Made by a program: the position numbers and the translations under genes
In this document: positions 29,119 to 38,283 of the stretch, piece by piece
Position numbering within the stretch: position 1 is the first letter of the stretch
How the letters are laid out: each line of letters starts with the position of its first letter
Source: Leptolyngbyaceae cyanobacterium JSC-12
GTDB lineage: Bacteria > Cyanobacteriota > Cyanobacteriia > Leptolyngbyales > Leptolyngbyaceae
NCBI GenBank assembly: GCA_000309945.1
Contig: CM001633.1
Span: 3,374,199-3,438,198 of the forward strand
Direction of reading: 5' to 3'
DNA length: 64,000 bases
Notes under the pieces: generated by a model
The model's database searches: none
Seen by the model: the letters and a program-made list of their open reading frames with translations, nothing else
What the model was told of the DNA's origin: nothing

Positions 29119-29870
29119 AACGCCTCCTTGGATTATTTCTGGGTAAGACAAATCAACTCTCGCCAACTGAATTGCAAGAGCATCTGAAGATTGTTGGCAC
29201 AATCTTTAAACCTCCAGTCGCAATCAAGTTTGCAACCGAGAAGTACTAAAGACCACAACTCTAGAGATAAGACTGACTAGAAGATTGCGACTTAGATAAC
29301 ATAAAAACTGTCTGGAACCAGCCTGCTTTAGCAAAAAAACTAGCTTAGGCAAGCAGCAAAGACCTAAATGAGAACAGGGATGGATTTAAAAAAAACATCA
29401 TTGAAACAGCTAACTGCAATAATGCAACTAACTTGGGCGACCTCTGCGCGATCAACAAGAAACTGCCACTATGAATGAAGCGATCGCGAATTCTAGCACC
29501 TTAAGATAACCTCTTAAAAAGAGCCTTCTTCGCTGCATACACTCAGCAAGACAGTACCAAGTGTGTAACCAGTAGGTAACCCCTCTTCGAATACAGTAAC
29601 TCGTATCCGACCCGTTCCATTGGTTTATGACTATGAATTTACCCGTTCTCATAGAGGAAGTCTAGGGGTTAAACCAGCAATTATTAAAGAATTCTTATAT
29701 TGTAGCTATAAGTAAATATTAAATAGTTATACCTACCATAGTAGGTTATTGAATTATCTCTATGATTCTTTCAATAGACATTTGCAAACCTTAATTCGGT
29801 TTTCAATTCCTGAATCTTACTCCTGGTAGCGCTTTGGATGTAGTTCACCAGTTCTAGTTTTTCTTACCGT
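29119..29870. other. Long AT-rich regulatory spacer upstream of cmpA
   Basis: About 750 bases without a gene between the sugar-permease stop and cmpA. It holds a TTA-N7-TAA element (29292-29304), a GTAACC direct repeat 11 bases apart (29565-29570 and 29576-29581), and very AT-rich stretches around 29690-29770. I saw no intact GTA-N8-TAC (NtcA) site; GTA-N8-TAA at 29702-29715 is one base off. It probably carries the cmp promoter. Confidence 0.5.
29292..29304 (-). promoter_or_regulatory. Candidate CmpR-type site TTA-N7-TAA
   Basis: TTA GATAACA TAA, about 175 bases upstream of the cmpA start. CmpR, the LysR-type activator of cmp operons, binds TTA-N7/8-TAA elements. Only one perfect element was found where several are usual, so this is tentative. 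Confidence 0.3.
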
Positions 29871-30764
29871 CTATCCCTTTACGGCTCCAGCAGTCAACCC
29901 TTGAACAATCTGTTTTTGGAAAAACAACACCAGAATAACTAGAGGAACAGTACCCACGACCGTAGCTGCGGCGATCGCACCATAGGGAATTTCAAACATC
30001 GAAGTTCCACCCAGTTGAGCAGAGGCAACGGGAATTGTTTTCATTGTTTCTTCAGTAATGAAAGTGAGCGCAAAAATAAATTCATTCCAAGCCGCGATGA
30101 ACGTCAAAATTCCAGTTGTCACCAGCGCAGGTAATGTCAATGGTGTGAGAATTTGTACTAACAGTTGCCAGGTATTATAACCATCTACTCGGGCAGCATC
30201 TTCCAAATCTTGGGGTAGTTGAATAAAGAAGCTTCGCATCACCAAAATTGTTAATGGCAAGTTCATAGCGGTGTACGGCAAGATCAGTGCAAGATAGTTA
30301 TTTCCTAAGTTCAGGAATTGCACAATTTCTAGCAAACCTTGCAACAGCAAAATGCTAGGAAACAGAGTCACGAACAAGATACATACTTGGATGAAATAAC
30401 TCCCACGAGGACGTGATCGCGCCAGGGCATACGCGGCTGGGGTGCCAATGAGCAAACATGCCAATGTTGAAGTTAATGAAACAAAAGCACTATTGAGAAT
30501 ATAGCGACCAAATGGACGACGAGTAAATAACTCTATATAGTGGTCAAACGTGATGCGCGTAGGGAAATAAACATTTGGAATAGCAACAATATCTTCATTC
30601 ACTTTGAAGGAAGTCAGCACTTGCCAGAGAACTGGAGCCAGACAAAAGATCACAATTGCAATCACTGCGCACCAAAATAAAACAGTGCTCAACAATAGCG
30701 ATCGCTTTTTGGGTGCTGAGGTGAGATTGTTTGCAATTGAATCTGAATCCAAAAGAGTAGACAT
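29871..30764 (-). CDS. Carbohydrate ABC transporter permease (MalG type)
   Basis: Second inner-membrane permease of a CUT1-class sugar importer. About six helices, the first at STVLFWCAVIAIVIFCLAPV. The EAA loop reads EDLEDA-like (LPQDLEDAARVDGYNTWQLL), followed by PLTLPALVTTGILTFIAAWN with the N-E-F of MalG proteins. 297 residues, complete. It lies 79 bases after the first permease and is the last gene of this group. No ATPase gene follows; the likely partner is at 22.3-23.4 kb. Confidence 0.9.
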   Translation of the reverse strand: MSTLLDSDSIANNLTSAPKKRSLLLSTVLFWCAVIAIVIFCLAPVLWQVLTSFKVNEDIVAIPNVYFPTRITFDHYIELFTRRPFGRYILNSAFVSLTSTLACLLIGTPAAYALARSRPRGSYFIQVCILFVTLFPSILLLQGLLEIVQFLNLGNNYLALILPYTAMNLPLTILVMRSFFIQLPQDLEDAARVDGYNTWQLLVQILTPLTLPALVTTGILTFIAAWNEFIFALTFITEETMKTIPVASAQLGGTSMFEIPYGAIAAATVVGTVPLVILVLFFQKQIVQGLTAGAVKG

Positions 30765-30843
30765 ATCGATGATGGGAAACAGTGAATAGGGGAATAGGGA
30801 ATAGGGTATCAGGTGTGAAATGATTCAGGAATGCAGAGAATTG

Positions 30844-31740
30844 TCAGGTCAGACTTGCTTGGCGCGATCGCGAGATGATAAAGCTGCACACCGTAATTAC
30901 TAACACTAGTAACAGAAATGTCACCACAATCAATGCAGAGGCATAACCAAAGTCGAGATAACGCATGGCGTTAGCGTAGATATAAAGAGCAACAACTTCT
31001 GTTGATCCACCAGGACCACCACCTGTCATGACTTGCATCAAGTCAAAAATACCGAATGCCTGAGCAAACCGAAACAGAACAGCAATCACAATCTGGGGGG
31101 TCAACAAGGGTAACGTAATATGCCAGAAACTTTGCCAGGGCGATGCCCCTTCCAGTGCATAAGCTTCATACAAATCATGGGGAATGGATTGCAATCCGGC
31201 TAATAACAAAATGCTGATAAAGGGCATGGTTTTCCACACATCTGCAACGATCAGCGCAAGGGTTGCGGTAAAAGCATCTCCCAACCAGTTAATTCCTGTG
31301 TTGATGACTCCTAGCCGCAGCAAAATATCATTGGCAATGCCATATTGATCGTTGAAAATCCACGTCCAGCCAAGGGCAATCAGTGCAGTGGGCAATGCCC
31401 AAGGAAGAATCGCGATCGTTCGTACCACCCCTCGTCCTCGAAATGACTGGTTGAGCACTAATGCCACTCCCAAGCCCAAGAGCAATTCCAGCGAAACAGA
31501 AAGGACCGTAAACCGAATCGTAATCCAAAAGGTTTGCCAGAAGTGGCTGTCTCCTAAAATCCGAATGTAATTCTTAAATCCAATGAATATGGGTTGCAGT
31601 TCAGTTCCCAGATTTTGGGCAAAAAATCCCAACCACAGCGATCGCCCAATTGGATATGCAAACACCAGCAGCAATACGGCTAAGGCAGGCAGTAGTAAAT
31701 ACAGCCCAGTTCGTTGTTGCTGTGCCTGAATTGATTTCAC
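30844..31740 (-). CDS. Carbohydrate ABC transporter permease (MalF/UgpA type)
   Basis: First permease of the sugar importer. Six or so helices from residue 12 on; the EAA loop is IPHDLYEAYALEGASPWQSF, followed by ITLPLLTPQIVIAVLFRF. The stretch MTGGGPGGSTEVVALYIY is typical of MalF/UgpA proteins. 298 residues. Its ATG is only two bases after the stop of the binding-protein gene, indicating translational coupling. Confidence 0.92.
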   Translation of the reverse strand: MKSIQAQQQRTGLYLLLPALAVLLLVFAYPIGRSLWLGFFAQNLGTELQPIFIGFKNYIRILGDSHFWQTFWITIRFTVLSVSLELLLGLGVALVLNQSFRGRGVVRTIAILPWALPTALIALGWTWIFNDQYGIANDILLRLGVINTGINWLGDAFTATLALIVADVWKTMPFISILLLAGLQSIPHDLYEAYALEGASPWQSFWHITLPLLTPQIVIAVLFRFAQAFGIFDLMQVMTGGGPGGSTEVVALYIYANAMRYLDFGYASALIVVTFLLLVLVITVCSFIISRSRQASLT

Positions 31741-31742
31741 GG

Positions 31743-33116
31743 CTAACTCCTCTGTGCTCGTCCGGCTTCTAACAACCGTTTGGTTTCTGCAGTAGCTTGC
31801 TGCATTGCAGCTTCGGAACTTTGCTGATTCGTTAATGCTGCACTTAAATAGCGTTGTAGTATATCCGATGCCTGAGCATACTGCGCGATCGGAGGACGCA
31901 AAACGGCTTTATCTATAACCTTCAAAAGCTCTGGGTAGTGTTGATACTTCGCCACCACCTCCGGATCGTTGAACAATTCCTGCTGACTGGGAACATACCC
32001 AGCATCCATAATGAATTCCTTTTGCGTTGCCTCATTGGTGAAAAAGCGAATCGCCTGAAGTGCTTCTTGCTTATGGCTTGAAGTTCTGGCAATGCCCAAT
32101 CCCCAACCGCCTAAACAAGAGCCGCCCTCAGCCCCACGCTCTGACCGCACCATGGGAACAATGCCCACCTTACCTTTTACGGGAGAATCATCCTCATTCA
32201 GCAGTGCCCAGGCATAGGGCCAATTCCGCAAAAAGGCAGCTTCGCCATTTTGAAAAATCCGTCGCGTGTCTTCCTCTATGTAGGTCGTAACGCCTGGCGG
32301 AGAGATACCTTGATTAATCGTATTCCGCAAAAACTCTACTGCCTGAATAGCTTCGGGGCGATCGAGTCCAACATCTAACGTGTCAGGGTTGACCCAAAAA
32401 CCACCAAATCCTTTCAACACTTCTACAAACATTGCTGCCAAACCTTCGTACTGTTTGCCTTGCCAGAGATACCCCCAGCGCACTGCGTTCTTTTCCTGCA
32501 AAGCTTTAGAAATCTGCTCAATCTCCTCGAAGGTTTGAGGCGGAGCAATGCCAGCCGCATCGAGCAAATCTTTACGGTAGTAGAGCATTCCTGCATCTGA
32601 GCGCACTGGCAAGCGATAGAGCCGTCCCTGATACTTACCACCTTCTACATCTGCTGGAGAGAAGCCCGCCAGTTCCGCAGCAGAGACATCATCCGTCAGG
32701 TCAGCTAACCAGCCAGCCGCCGCAAATTTGGGCGTCCAGATCACATCAAGATTTACCAGGTCATAAGGAGAGTTCCCCAAAAGAAATGCAGTGGTGTACA
32801 TATCCTCCAGCAAGTTCACCTGGTTCGGACCTTCGACGATTTGTAGACGAATACCCGGATGGCTCTCCTCAAAGGCTTTCACCATGTGTTTAGTCCAGGC
32901 AGGTACATCTGGCGCACTCATGAGTAACTTGAGGGTGACAGGTTGCTGAGAGACAGCAGGAACCGTTAGCAAAACTATGCTCAAAATACACAGGCAGCCG
33001 ATAACCAAGATCTGAGTGGTTTTTGGTACCTGCTGCAAGCGCTTGGAGAATTGTAACCATGAAAACGAAGACATGGAAAATAGACCTGGAAATACATGTA
33101 TGCCATGCGATCGCAT
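31743..33116 (-). CDS. Carbohydrate ABC transporter substrate-binding protein
   Basis: Extracellular family-1 solute-binding protein that delivers a sugar or polyol to the two permeases. The signal anchor is at ILVIGCLCILSIVLLTVPAV, ending at VSQQ, and the mature part opens VTLKLLMSAPDVPAWTKHMV. Ligand-site type motifs include PVRSDAGMLYYRKDLLDAAG and GGWGLGIARTS. I chose the ATG at 33116 because GGAGGAGGT lies just upstream; 33074 is an alternative that shortens the N-region. The ligand cannot be told from sequence; disaccharides or glucosylglycerol are possibilities in cyanobacteria. Divergent from the next gene. Confidence 0.88.
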   Translation of the reverse strand: MRSHGIHVFPGLFSMSSFSWLQFSKRLQQVPKTTQILVIGCLCILSIVLLTVPAVSQQPVTLKLLMSAPDVPAWTKHMVKAFEESHPGIRLQIVEGPNQVNLLEDMYTTAFLLGNSPYDLVNLDVIWTPKFAAAGWLADLTDDVSAAELAGFSPADVEGGKYQGRLYRLPVRSDAGMLYYRKDLLDAAGIAPPQTFEEIEQISKALQEKNAVRWGYLWQGKQYEGLAAMFVEVLKGFGGFWVNPDTLDVGLDRPEAIQAVEFLRNTINQGISPPGVTTYIEEDTRRIFQNGEAAFLRNWPYAWALLNEDDSPVKGKVGIVPMVRSERGAEGGSCLGGWGLGIARTSSHKQEALQAIRFFTNEATQKEFIMDAGYVPSQQELFNDPEVVAKYQHYPELLKVIDKAVLRPPIAQYAQASDILQRYLSAALTNQQSSEAAMQQATAETKRLLEAGRAQRS

Positions 33117-33222
33117 CTTACCTCCTCCAAAATTCCTTTGCCCTGAGATACTTAACAAACTCAATAAAGCAGTGCGATCAATGACGCTATGATTGAATAG
33201 AGGTTAAGTTCTGTAAAGAAAA

Positions 33223-33849
33223 TTGACTGCAATCATTCAGCCTTCAGATAATGCCGTTTGCTCTACCGCATGGTACGCGCTTGCTCCACTTTGGCAAGGA
33301 GACGAAAAAGCCGTACAACAAGGCTTGCCTCATAGCCAACTAGCCCCTGCCTGGCAAATTTTGCTGTTAGGCGATGGTTCACCCACACGCCACTTACAAC
33401 TGTTGACAGGGGAACCAACGGAGGTTGATGTGATTGATATGTCACCCATTGGCATGGCAGAAGATAATGCCCCGCCCCAAATTCAAGTCGTGCCAGGACC
33501 ACGGTTACGACGGCAGGTATGGCTTCGTACTGCGTCTGGGCAGCGGCTCGCTTATGCCACTTCCTGGTGGGAAGCTAGCCATGTGGATGATTATCTCCAG
33601 AACAAATCACTTCCCATCTGGCTCAGTCTTGCTCGCCTCCGCACTGAGCTTTATCGGGATGTGCAAGGCATTTACTATGGACACTCGATTGAACTAGAGC
33701 GGGCATTTGGGCAGCCGGGACCATTCTGGGGACGCCATTATCTCTTCTGGCATCATGGGCAACCCTTTACCTTAATTTACGAAGTCTTTTCTCCTTATCT
33801 GCAAAAATATCTGGGAGCGATGCAGTTGAAAGATGCGGTTGAAAAATGA
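33223..33849 (+). CDS. Chorismate lyase-like protein (DUF98)
   Basis: 208 residues of the DUF98/chorismate pyruvate-lyase fold; in cyanobacteria such an enzyme makes 4-hydroxybenzoate for plastoquinone. Visible marks are RRQVWLRTASGQRLAYATSW in the centre (the conserved strand-rich region with R-x-V-x-L) and LPIWLSLARLRTELYRDVQG near 150-170. The frame opens at a TTG; no ATG fits, and the upstream ribosome site is weak (AAAGAAAA). Divergent from the sugar-binding protein gene over about 106 bases. Confidence 0.75.
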   Translation: MTAIIQPSDNAVCSTAWYALAPLWQGDEKAVQQGLPHSQLAPAWQILLLGDGSPTRHLQLLTGEPTEVDVIDMSPIGMAEDNAPPQIQVVPGPRLRRQVWLRTASGQRLAYATSWWEASHVDDYLQNKSLPIWLSLARLRTELYRDVQGIYYGHSIELERAFGQPGPFWGRHYLFWHHGQPFTLIYEVFSPYLQKYLGAMQLKDAVEK

Positions 33850-34096
33850 AAGCTGAATCTTTGCGGATAGACCAATAGCCAATCGTGGATTATCGTCATG
33901 AGTCCATCAGGACTAGAGTCAGACAAGCTAGGCGAACAACTCAAAAATTTGTTCAGCTAGTTCCCGATCTCAGGTTTGAAGTTGCCTCTGCATAGTGCAA
34001 TGGTGTCAATCAGCAAAATTCCTATTCCAAAAGCACTTGCGTTATCCTGGGCTATATTCGAGGAACTTGAAAACAACTCACTCCGGAGAATGAAAA

Positions 34097-34600
34097 ATGA
34101 CCTGGCGCGGCTCTAGCTCCCCTACTGACCGAATTTTTGCATGTTTGACGTACCTGCTGCCATTGCTAAACGTTATCGGACTGGTTGGAGTAGTTTTGGC
34201 CACTTCTGGCTCTTTTCTGGCTCCCTTGCTAGCACTTGTTGTGATTCCCCTTAGTCCGTTGTTGGGAATTTATTACGGCTTTGGTGGGTTCATGCCGTTG
34301 ATTGTTTTCTTTGCGTTGTATTTGCTGGTGGTTCGAAATGATCGCGTTGCGCATTTCATTCGGTTTAATGCTATGCAGTCCATCTTGATTGGGATTTTAT
34401 TGAGTCTGTTCTCAATTATTTGGAGTTACGTTCTAGCATCGATTTTTCCTACCACCAGCCTTGTGGCTCAAACACTTTTTAATTCCGTATTCCTGGCAAC
34501 GCTTGGTGTTTCAATCTACTGTATCTTCCAGTCAGCGCTTGGACGATATGCCGAGATCCCCACGATTTCCGAGGCAGCTTACACGCAAGTTCGTTACTAA
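34097..34600 (+). CDS. Tic20-family membrane protein
   Basis: 167 residues with four hydrophobic helices (about 13-35, 42-62, 66-79, 95-120 and a last one near 128-150). The motifs DRIFACLTYLLPLLN at the start and VAHFIRFNAMQSILIGIL in the middle are characteristic of the Tic20 family, whose plastid members form the inner-envelope import channel. The role in cyanobacteria is not known. It stands alone between chorismate lyase and the convergent FAH gene. Confidence 0.78.
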   Translation: MTWRGSSSPTDRIFACLTYLLPLLNVIGLVGVVLATSGSFLAPLLALVVIPLSPLLGIYYGFGGFMPLIVFFALYLLVVRNDRVAHFIRFNAMQSILIGILLSLFSIIWSYVLASIFPTTSLVAQTLFNSVFLATLGVSIYCIFQSALGRYAEIPTISEAAYTQVRY

Positions 34601-34626
34601 TAGGGGGATGCAGACTTCTGCGAGTT

Positions 34627-35403
34627 CTAATCTCTAGCCATTAAATAATTGTCCAAATGCCCAATTCCCTCGATCGCAACTCGAACCCGATCGCCTGGTT
34701 TGAGAGGGCCCACTCCTTCTGGTGTTCCAGTCAACACCACATCTCCAGGTAATAACGTCATCACTTGGCTGATATAAGCAACCAGTACTTCGGGAGCAAA
34801 GACCATATCGTTAATCGAAGCTGACTGGACTGGATTGGGCAAATCGTTGAGGAATGTTTGAAGTTTGGCACCGGGACTGAGTTCCCGCACAATCCACGGA
34901 CCCAACGGACAAAATGTGTCAAATCCTTTAGCACGAGTCCACTGTCCATCTCGTTTCTGTAAATCACGGGCGGTGACATCGTTGGCGATGGTGTATCCCC
35001 AGATCTTGGTTTGCGCTTGCTCTGGGTTACAACCTACACAGCGATCGCCAATTACTAATGCCAACTCCCCCTCATAATCCACCCGCTCCGATTGCGGCGG
35101 ATAATGAATTGCAGCATCCGCTGGAATCACAGATGTTGAAGGCTTTAGAAACAGCAATGGCTCTGATGGTACAGGCGTCCCCATTTCTGCTGCATGGTTT
35201 GCATAATTTTTGCCAACCGCCACGATTTTGGACGGCGCACAAGGAGACAATAGTTGATAGTCTCCCGGTGCGAGTTCCATCTCTGTTGTTTGCCCTTTTA
35301 ACCACGGAGGTGCGTCCAAAACGGTCACCTGCCGATCTACCTGGAGGAGACCATAGTAGATTTGCCCATCTTTTGCCTGAACCCGGACATAGCGTTGTGC
35401 CAT
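34627..35403 (-). CDS. Fumarylacetoacetate hydrolase family protein
   Basis: FAH-fold hydrolase/isomerase acting on C-C bonds of diketo acids, or an oxaloacetate decarboxylase; the exact substrate is undetermined. The catalytic region has KIVAVGKNYANHAAEMG at about 59-75, LFLKPSTSVI, the metal-binding DYEGELALVIG at about 110-120, GYTIANDVTARDLQ, and the glycine-rich GDVVLTGTPEGVGPL near the C-terminus. 258 residues, full length. Confidence 0.9.
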   Translation of the reverse strand: MAQRYVRVQAKDGQIYYGLLQVDRQVTVLDAPPWLKGQTTEMELAPGDYQLLSPCAPSKIVAVGKNYANHAAEMGTPVPSEPLLFLKPSTSVIPADAAIHYPPQSERVDYEGELALVIGDRCVGCNPEQAQTKIWGYTIANDVTARDLQKRDGQWTRAKGFDTFCPLGPWIVRELSPGAKLQTFLNDLPNPVQSASINDMVFAPEVLVAYISQVMTLLPGDVVLTGTPEGVGPLKPGDRVRVAIEGIGHLDNYLMARD

Positions 35404-35662
35404 AGTCTGCTGAATTCCGTAATTTCCTAATAGAAATTATCTATTGAGTTGATTGACCTTTGTCCAAGCCTCAAAAAACTCGAAACAGAGTCCGTTCAAA
35501 CCCATCAAAAATTGATGTAAAATGGTTATTCCTTGCTTTTTCACAGAACTCGTGGATTGGTGGAGTGATTAGAGAGAAAAATCGTATTGGTTTTCTTTTT
35601 TCCAATGCTCCAAAATTCCATATCCCTGGGAAAAGGCCTTCAAGTCCATAAGGAGAACTAGC

Positions 35663-35983
35663 ATGAGCAATCTATATGAAACAATGTACATTCTGCGTCC
35701 TGATTTAACCGAAGAGGACCAGATTATTGAGAAATATCAAGCCCTCTTGCGCGATGGTGGAGCTGAAATTCTGGAAACGCAACATCGCGGTAAGCGTCGC
35801 CTTGCTTACGAGATTAACAACCACCGTGAGGGAATTTACGTTCAGATGAATTACCGGGCGGATGGTAATAGTGTTGCAACTTTGGAGCGAGCAATGCGGT
35901 TAAGCGATGAAGTCATTCGCTATCTCACAATCCGTCAAGAACCTCCTAAAGAAACCAAAAACGCTGAAGAAGAAGAAGAATAA
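35663..35983 (+). CDS. rpsF: 30S ribosomal protein S6
   Basis: Small-subunit protein next to S18. It begins [20 protein letters not shown], with the S6-typical [18 protein letters not shown] strand in the middle and an acidic tail (NAEEEEE). AAGGAG lies eleven bases upstream. 106 residues. rpsR is not adjacent, unlike in many bacteria. A hairpin follows the gene. Confidence 0.95.
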   Translation: MSNLYETMYILRPDLTEEDQIIEKYQALLRDGGAEILETQHRGKRRLAYEINNHREGIYVQMNYRADGNSVATLERAMRLSDEVIRYLTIRQEPPKETKNAEEEEE

Positions 35984-35999
35984 TAATCTAGCGATCGCA

Positions 36000-36030
36000 C
36001 GGTTGGGGTGTGTTCCAAACCTCCCAACCG
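36000..36030 (+). other. Hairpin downstream of rpsF
   Basis: 8-bp stem CGGTTGGG (36000-36007) with CCCAACCG (36023-36030), 15-base loop, no T-run after it. It may protect the rpsF mRNA 3' end or attenuate transcription into the next gene. Confidence 0.45.
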
Positions 36031-36246
36031 GAGATAGTTCCCATCGAACAAACCGCACATCAAAAAGATTTGTAACCGTGAATTGAAAAGTTGAGAGGAT
36101 TCAGGTATCAATTTCGTTTTCAGATGGTACATTGACTGCAATCAACGAATCGCTAAGCGTACGATTATGCTCTTAGGGAGTATCATCGAGTATCCCTACC
36201 GTTGAAAGCCAACGATCCTAGTCATGACAAACGGAGTTGCAATACT

Positions 36247-36795
36247 GTGACGGAATCTAGTAACAATCTGTTAGACACCCAAGCTGAAGTTGCCCGCCTA
36301 CGAGAAGAGCTACAGATGCGGGACAATCTGGTTCAACAGCTCTCTCAAGAGTTGTTTCGCCTGGTGAAGGGTAACTCAAGCTTCATGCCCAATCCTGAAG
36401 TCTCTGAACGGCATCTGGCGGAAGTGCGTGCTCTACGGGAACAATTGAAAAGCGTTGAGCAACAGGTCACATTCTATCAAGAGCAAATTGCTGATCGTGA
36501 TGCTGAAATCTACCAACTGCGCCAATCCGTTCAAGAATTAACGGATCGTTCTCGCATGTTGGAGCAAGTCGTACAAGAGTTGCCCAAAGTCTATCGCCAA
36601 AAATTTGCTGAACGGCTTGCCCCCATTAAAGAAAAAGTCACCCAAATCCAGCGGGAGAACCGCCAACTTCACGCAGAGCTTCAAAGTGTGAGCTATCGGT
36701 TAGCCGTGCGGACGCGTCGCCAAACCCATCTCGATTTGCCAAGCTTTCCTCGCCCTGGCACTGATGTAGCCCTTCCCAGCTTTGGCAATGCCTGA
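36247..36795 (+). CDS. Coiled-coil protein of unknown function
   Basis: About 182 residues from the GTG at 36247, with GGAG eleven bases upstream; the frame also opens at a TTG (36202). It is strongly coiled-coil from residue 10 to about 155: ARLREELQMRDNLVQQLSQE and LREQLKSVEQQVTFYQEQIA show heptads. It ends in a Pro-rich tail (LPSFPRPGTDVALPSF). Its stop overlaps the next gene's ATG by 8 bases, so the two are translationally coupled and probably interact. No family name can be given with confidence. Confidence 0.75.
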   Translation: MTESSNNLLDTQAEVARLREELQMRDNLVQQLSQELFRLVKGNSSFMPNPEVSERHLAEVRALREQLKSVEQQVTFYQEQIADRDAEIYQLRQSVQELTDRSRMLEQVVQELPKVYRQKFAERLAPIKEKVTQIQRENRQLHAELQSVSYRLAVRTRRQTHLDLPSFPRPGTDVALPSFGNA

Positions 36796-37492
36796 CGTTC
36801 TCATCATTACTGATCCCTTTGTTTCAACCTCTCAGCCGACAGCGACACCCGCCATTGCGGCTGAGATGAGGCGAGCAATTCTGGAGTCTATTCGCCCTAC
36901 TTTCAAAGGTGAATCAGCCAGGAAACAGCCCTTCCAGATTGAGATTCTACCTACCTCTAGCCTTCAGGATCTGAAAGACACTGATTGGGTAGCTCAGGCA
37001 GAGCTTCAGGTTTGCCCATTAACGCTGGAGTTGCCAGAGTGGGTTCCTTTCTTTGCTGGCAAGGTTTTTGCTGCCTGTAAATGTGTCGAGAAACTTCAGC
37101 AACGCGTGTCTGACTGGGGATATGCAGTTGGGGCAGGATCGTGCTGGTTACCGATTGTACTAACTGCTAAAGGGCCTCTTTATGCAGAGGTTATCACTCA
37201 GGTAAACCAATCAGAGCAGCGTTACCAACAACCCTTTCATCTGAAGGATTCAGAACGGCAGCCACTGTATGAGTTGGGAAATCGATTGCTGAAATCGCTG
37301 GATGCATCACCGGGCGTCTATCTCATGCAATTTAGCTTGGAAGTGCCCATTCGATTTGAACGCTTAGTTCCATTTCCAGCTCAACCTGCGATCGCCAGCG
37401 TTGGTGTTCAAGTACCTGATCTATTTACTTGTCACTGGCGGTGCCTGACTCAGCAACCGATTCGAGAGATTACCATCCTGTCTAGTAGGTAA
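36788..37492 (+). CDS. Conserved hypothetical protein coupled to the coiled-coil gene
   Basis: 234 residues from the ATG at 36788 (a TTG at 36782 would add two). Globular, no signal or membrane segment. Distinct stretches are LELPEWVPFFAGKVFAACKC near 80-100, GYAVGAGSCWLPIVLTAKGP near 115-135, and PGVYLMQFSLEVPIRFERLV near 180-200. Three Cys lie in the first half (VCPLTLE, AACKC). I do not recognise the family. The 8-base overlap with the upstream coiled-coil gene suggests a shared role. Confidence 0.75.
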   Translation: MPDVLIITDPFVSTSQPTATPAIAAEMRRAILESIRPTFKGESARKQPFQIEILPTSSLQDLKDTDWVAQAELQVCPLTLELPEWVPFFAGKVFAACKCVEKLQQRVSDWGYAVGAGSCWLPIVLTAKGPLYAEVITQVNQSEQRYQQPFHLKDSERQPLYELGNRLLKSLDASPGVYLMQFSLEVPIRFERLVPFPAQPAIASVGVQVPDLFTCHWRCLTQQPIREITILSSR

Positions 37493-37544
37493 CGCTAAGC
37501 GGTAGTTCGTTAGCAAGCAATTAATTTGCTTTCAGCCGCCAGCC

Positions 37545-37919
37545 TCAAGCAGCACTCACAAGTGGAACTGCGGTAAAAATAAGCTCAGGCATTGCAGAGA
37601 AGTCCTGCTCTAGCTGGGTTGATTCAACAATCTCAAATACCTGATCTAACTGAGTGATTTCAAACACTAATTTGACAGATGGATGAGGATTATGAAGTGT
37701 TAAGCGACAACCATTCTCTAGTGCAAGGTTTAATCCATAAATAAGGGCAGTCAGACCTGCACTGTCGATAAATTCAACCTCAGTCAGGTCAACAATACAG
37801 AGATCATGGCGATCACAGATGACTTCCGTCAGCTTATGCTTAAGTGTCATCCCACCCTCCAGATCCAGATGACCTTTGGGTTGAATCAAAACAGAATTGC
37901 CTTTGCGGTAGGTAATCAT
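37545..37919 (-). CDS. STAS-domain anti-sigma factor antagonist-like protein
   Basis: 124 residues, one STAS domain (about 4-105). The phosphorylation loop EFIDSAGLTALIYG, with the acceptor Ser at about residue 53, is intact, and the strand SVLIQPKGHLDLEGG is typical. Such proteins bind anti-sigma kinases or sit in phosphatase-driven switches. No kinase or RsbU-type phosphatase adjoins it. It is convergent with the unknown pair and divergent from the DedA gene. Confidence 0.88.
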   Translation of the reverse strand: MITYRKGNSVLIQPKGHLDLEGGMTLKHKLTEVICDRHDLCIVDLTEVEFIDSAGLTALIYGLNLALENGCRLTLHNPHPSVKLVFEITQLDQVFEIVESTQLEQDFSAMPELIFTAVPLVSAA

Positions 37920-38283
37920 AGAACCTGCATAGTTAAGGGACTAAGCTTGAATGCTCAAGGCCAGGGAATGCATCCGCTAAGTTGTCTCTCAGCCATTCCC
38001 CATAAACCCGGATCGTTATTAAGTACAGAAATCGTGAATTCCGCAAAACTACGATTGCTTCCAAAATATAAAGACACCTTCAAGGACACTACTGTTTCCT
38101 CGGTAACTTTACAAAATCTTCATTCTGACCAGGGTATTCTCCAGCCGTTTAATGAAGTTTTTTGGTGAATAAAGAAATGTATTTTGAGAACAGTGGTTCT
38201 CAACCAAAGTTAGCTAATTGACAGATTTCGCAAGCACACGCCAAGATCAAAGCAGTTGGTGACGTTTTGTAAAGGCTGCCCGG
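37920..38283. other. Divergent spacer with perfect palindrome
   Basis: 364 bases between the STAS gene (minus) and the DedA gene (plus), without a gene. It contains a perfect 8-bp palindrome TTGAGAAC-AGTG-GTTCTCAA at 38184-38203, 80 bases before the DedA start. Nothing else clear was seen. Confidence 0.45.

Noticed and set aside
29702-29715. NtcA binding site upstream of cmpA
   Set aside because: It reads GTA-N8-TAA rather than GTA-N8-TAC, it is nearly 600 bases from cmpA, and no well-placed -10 box follows.
35460-35651. 63-residue ORF upstream of rpsF
   Set aside because: Short, no motif or ribosome site; more likely leader sequence of rpsF.
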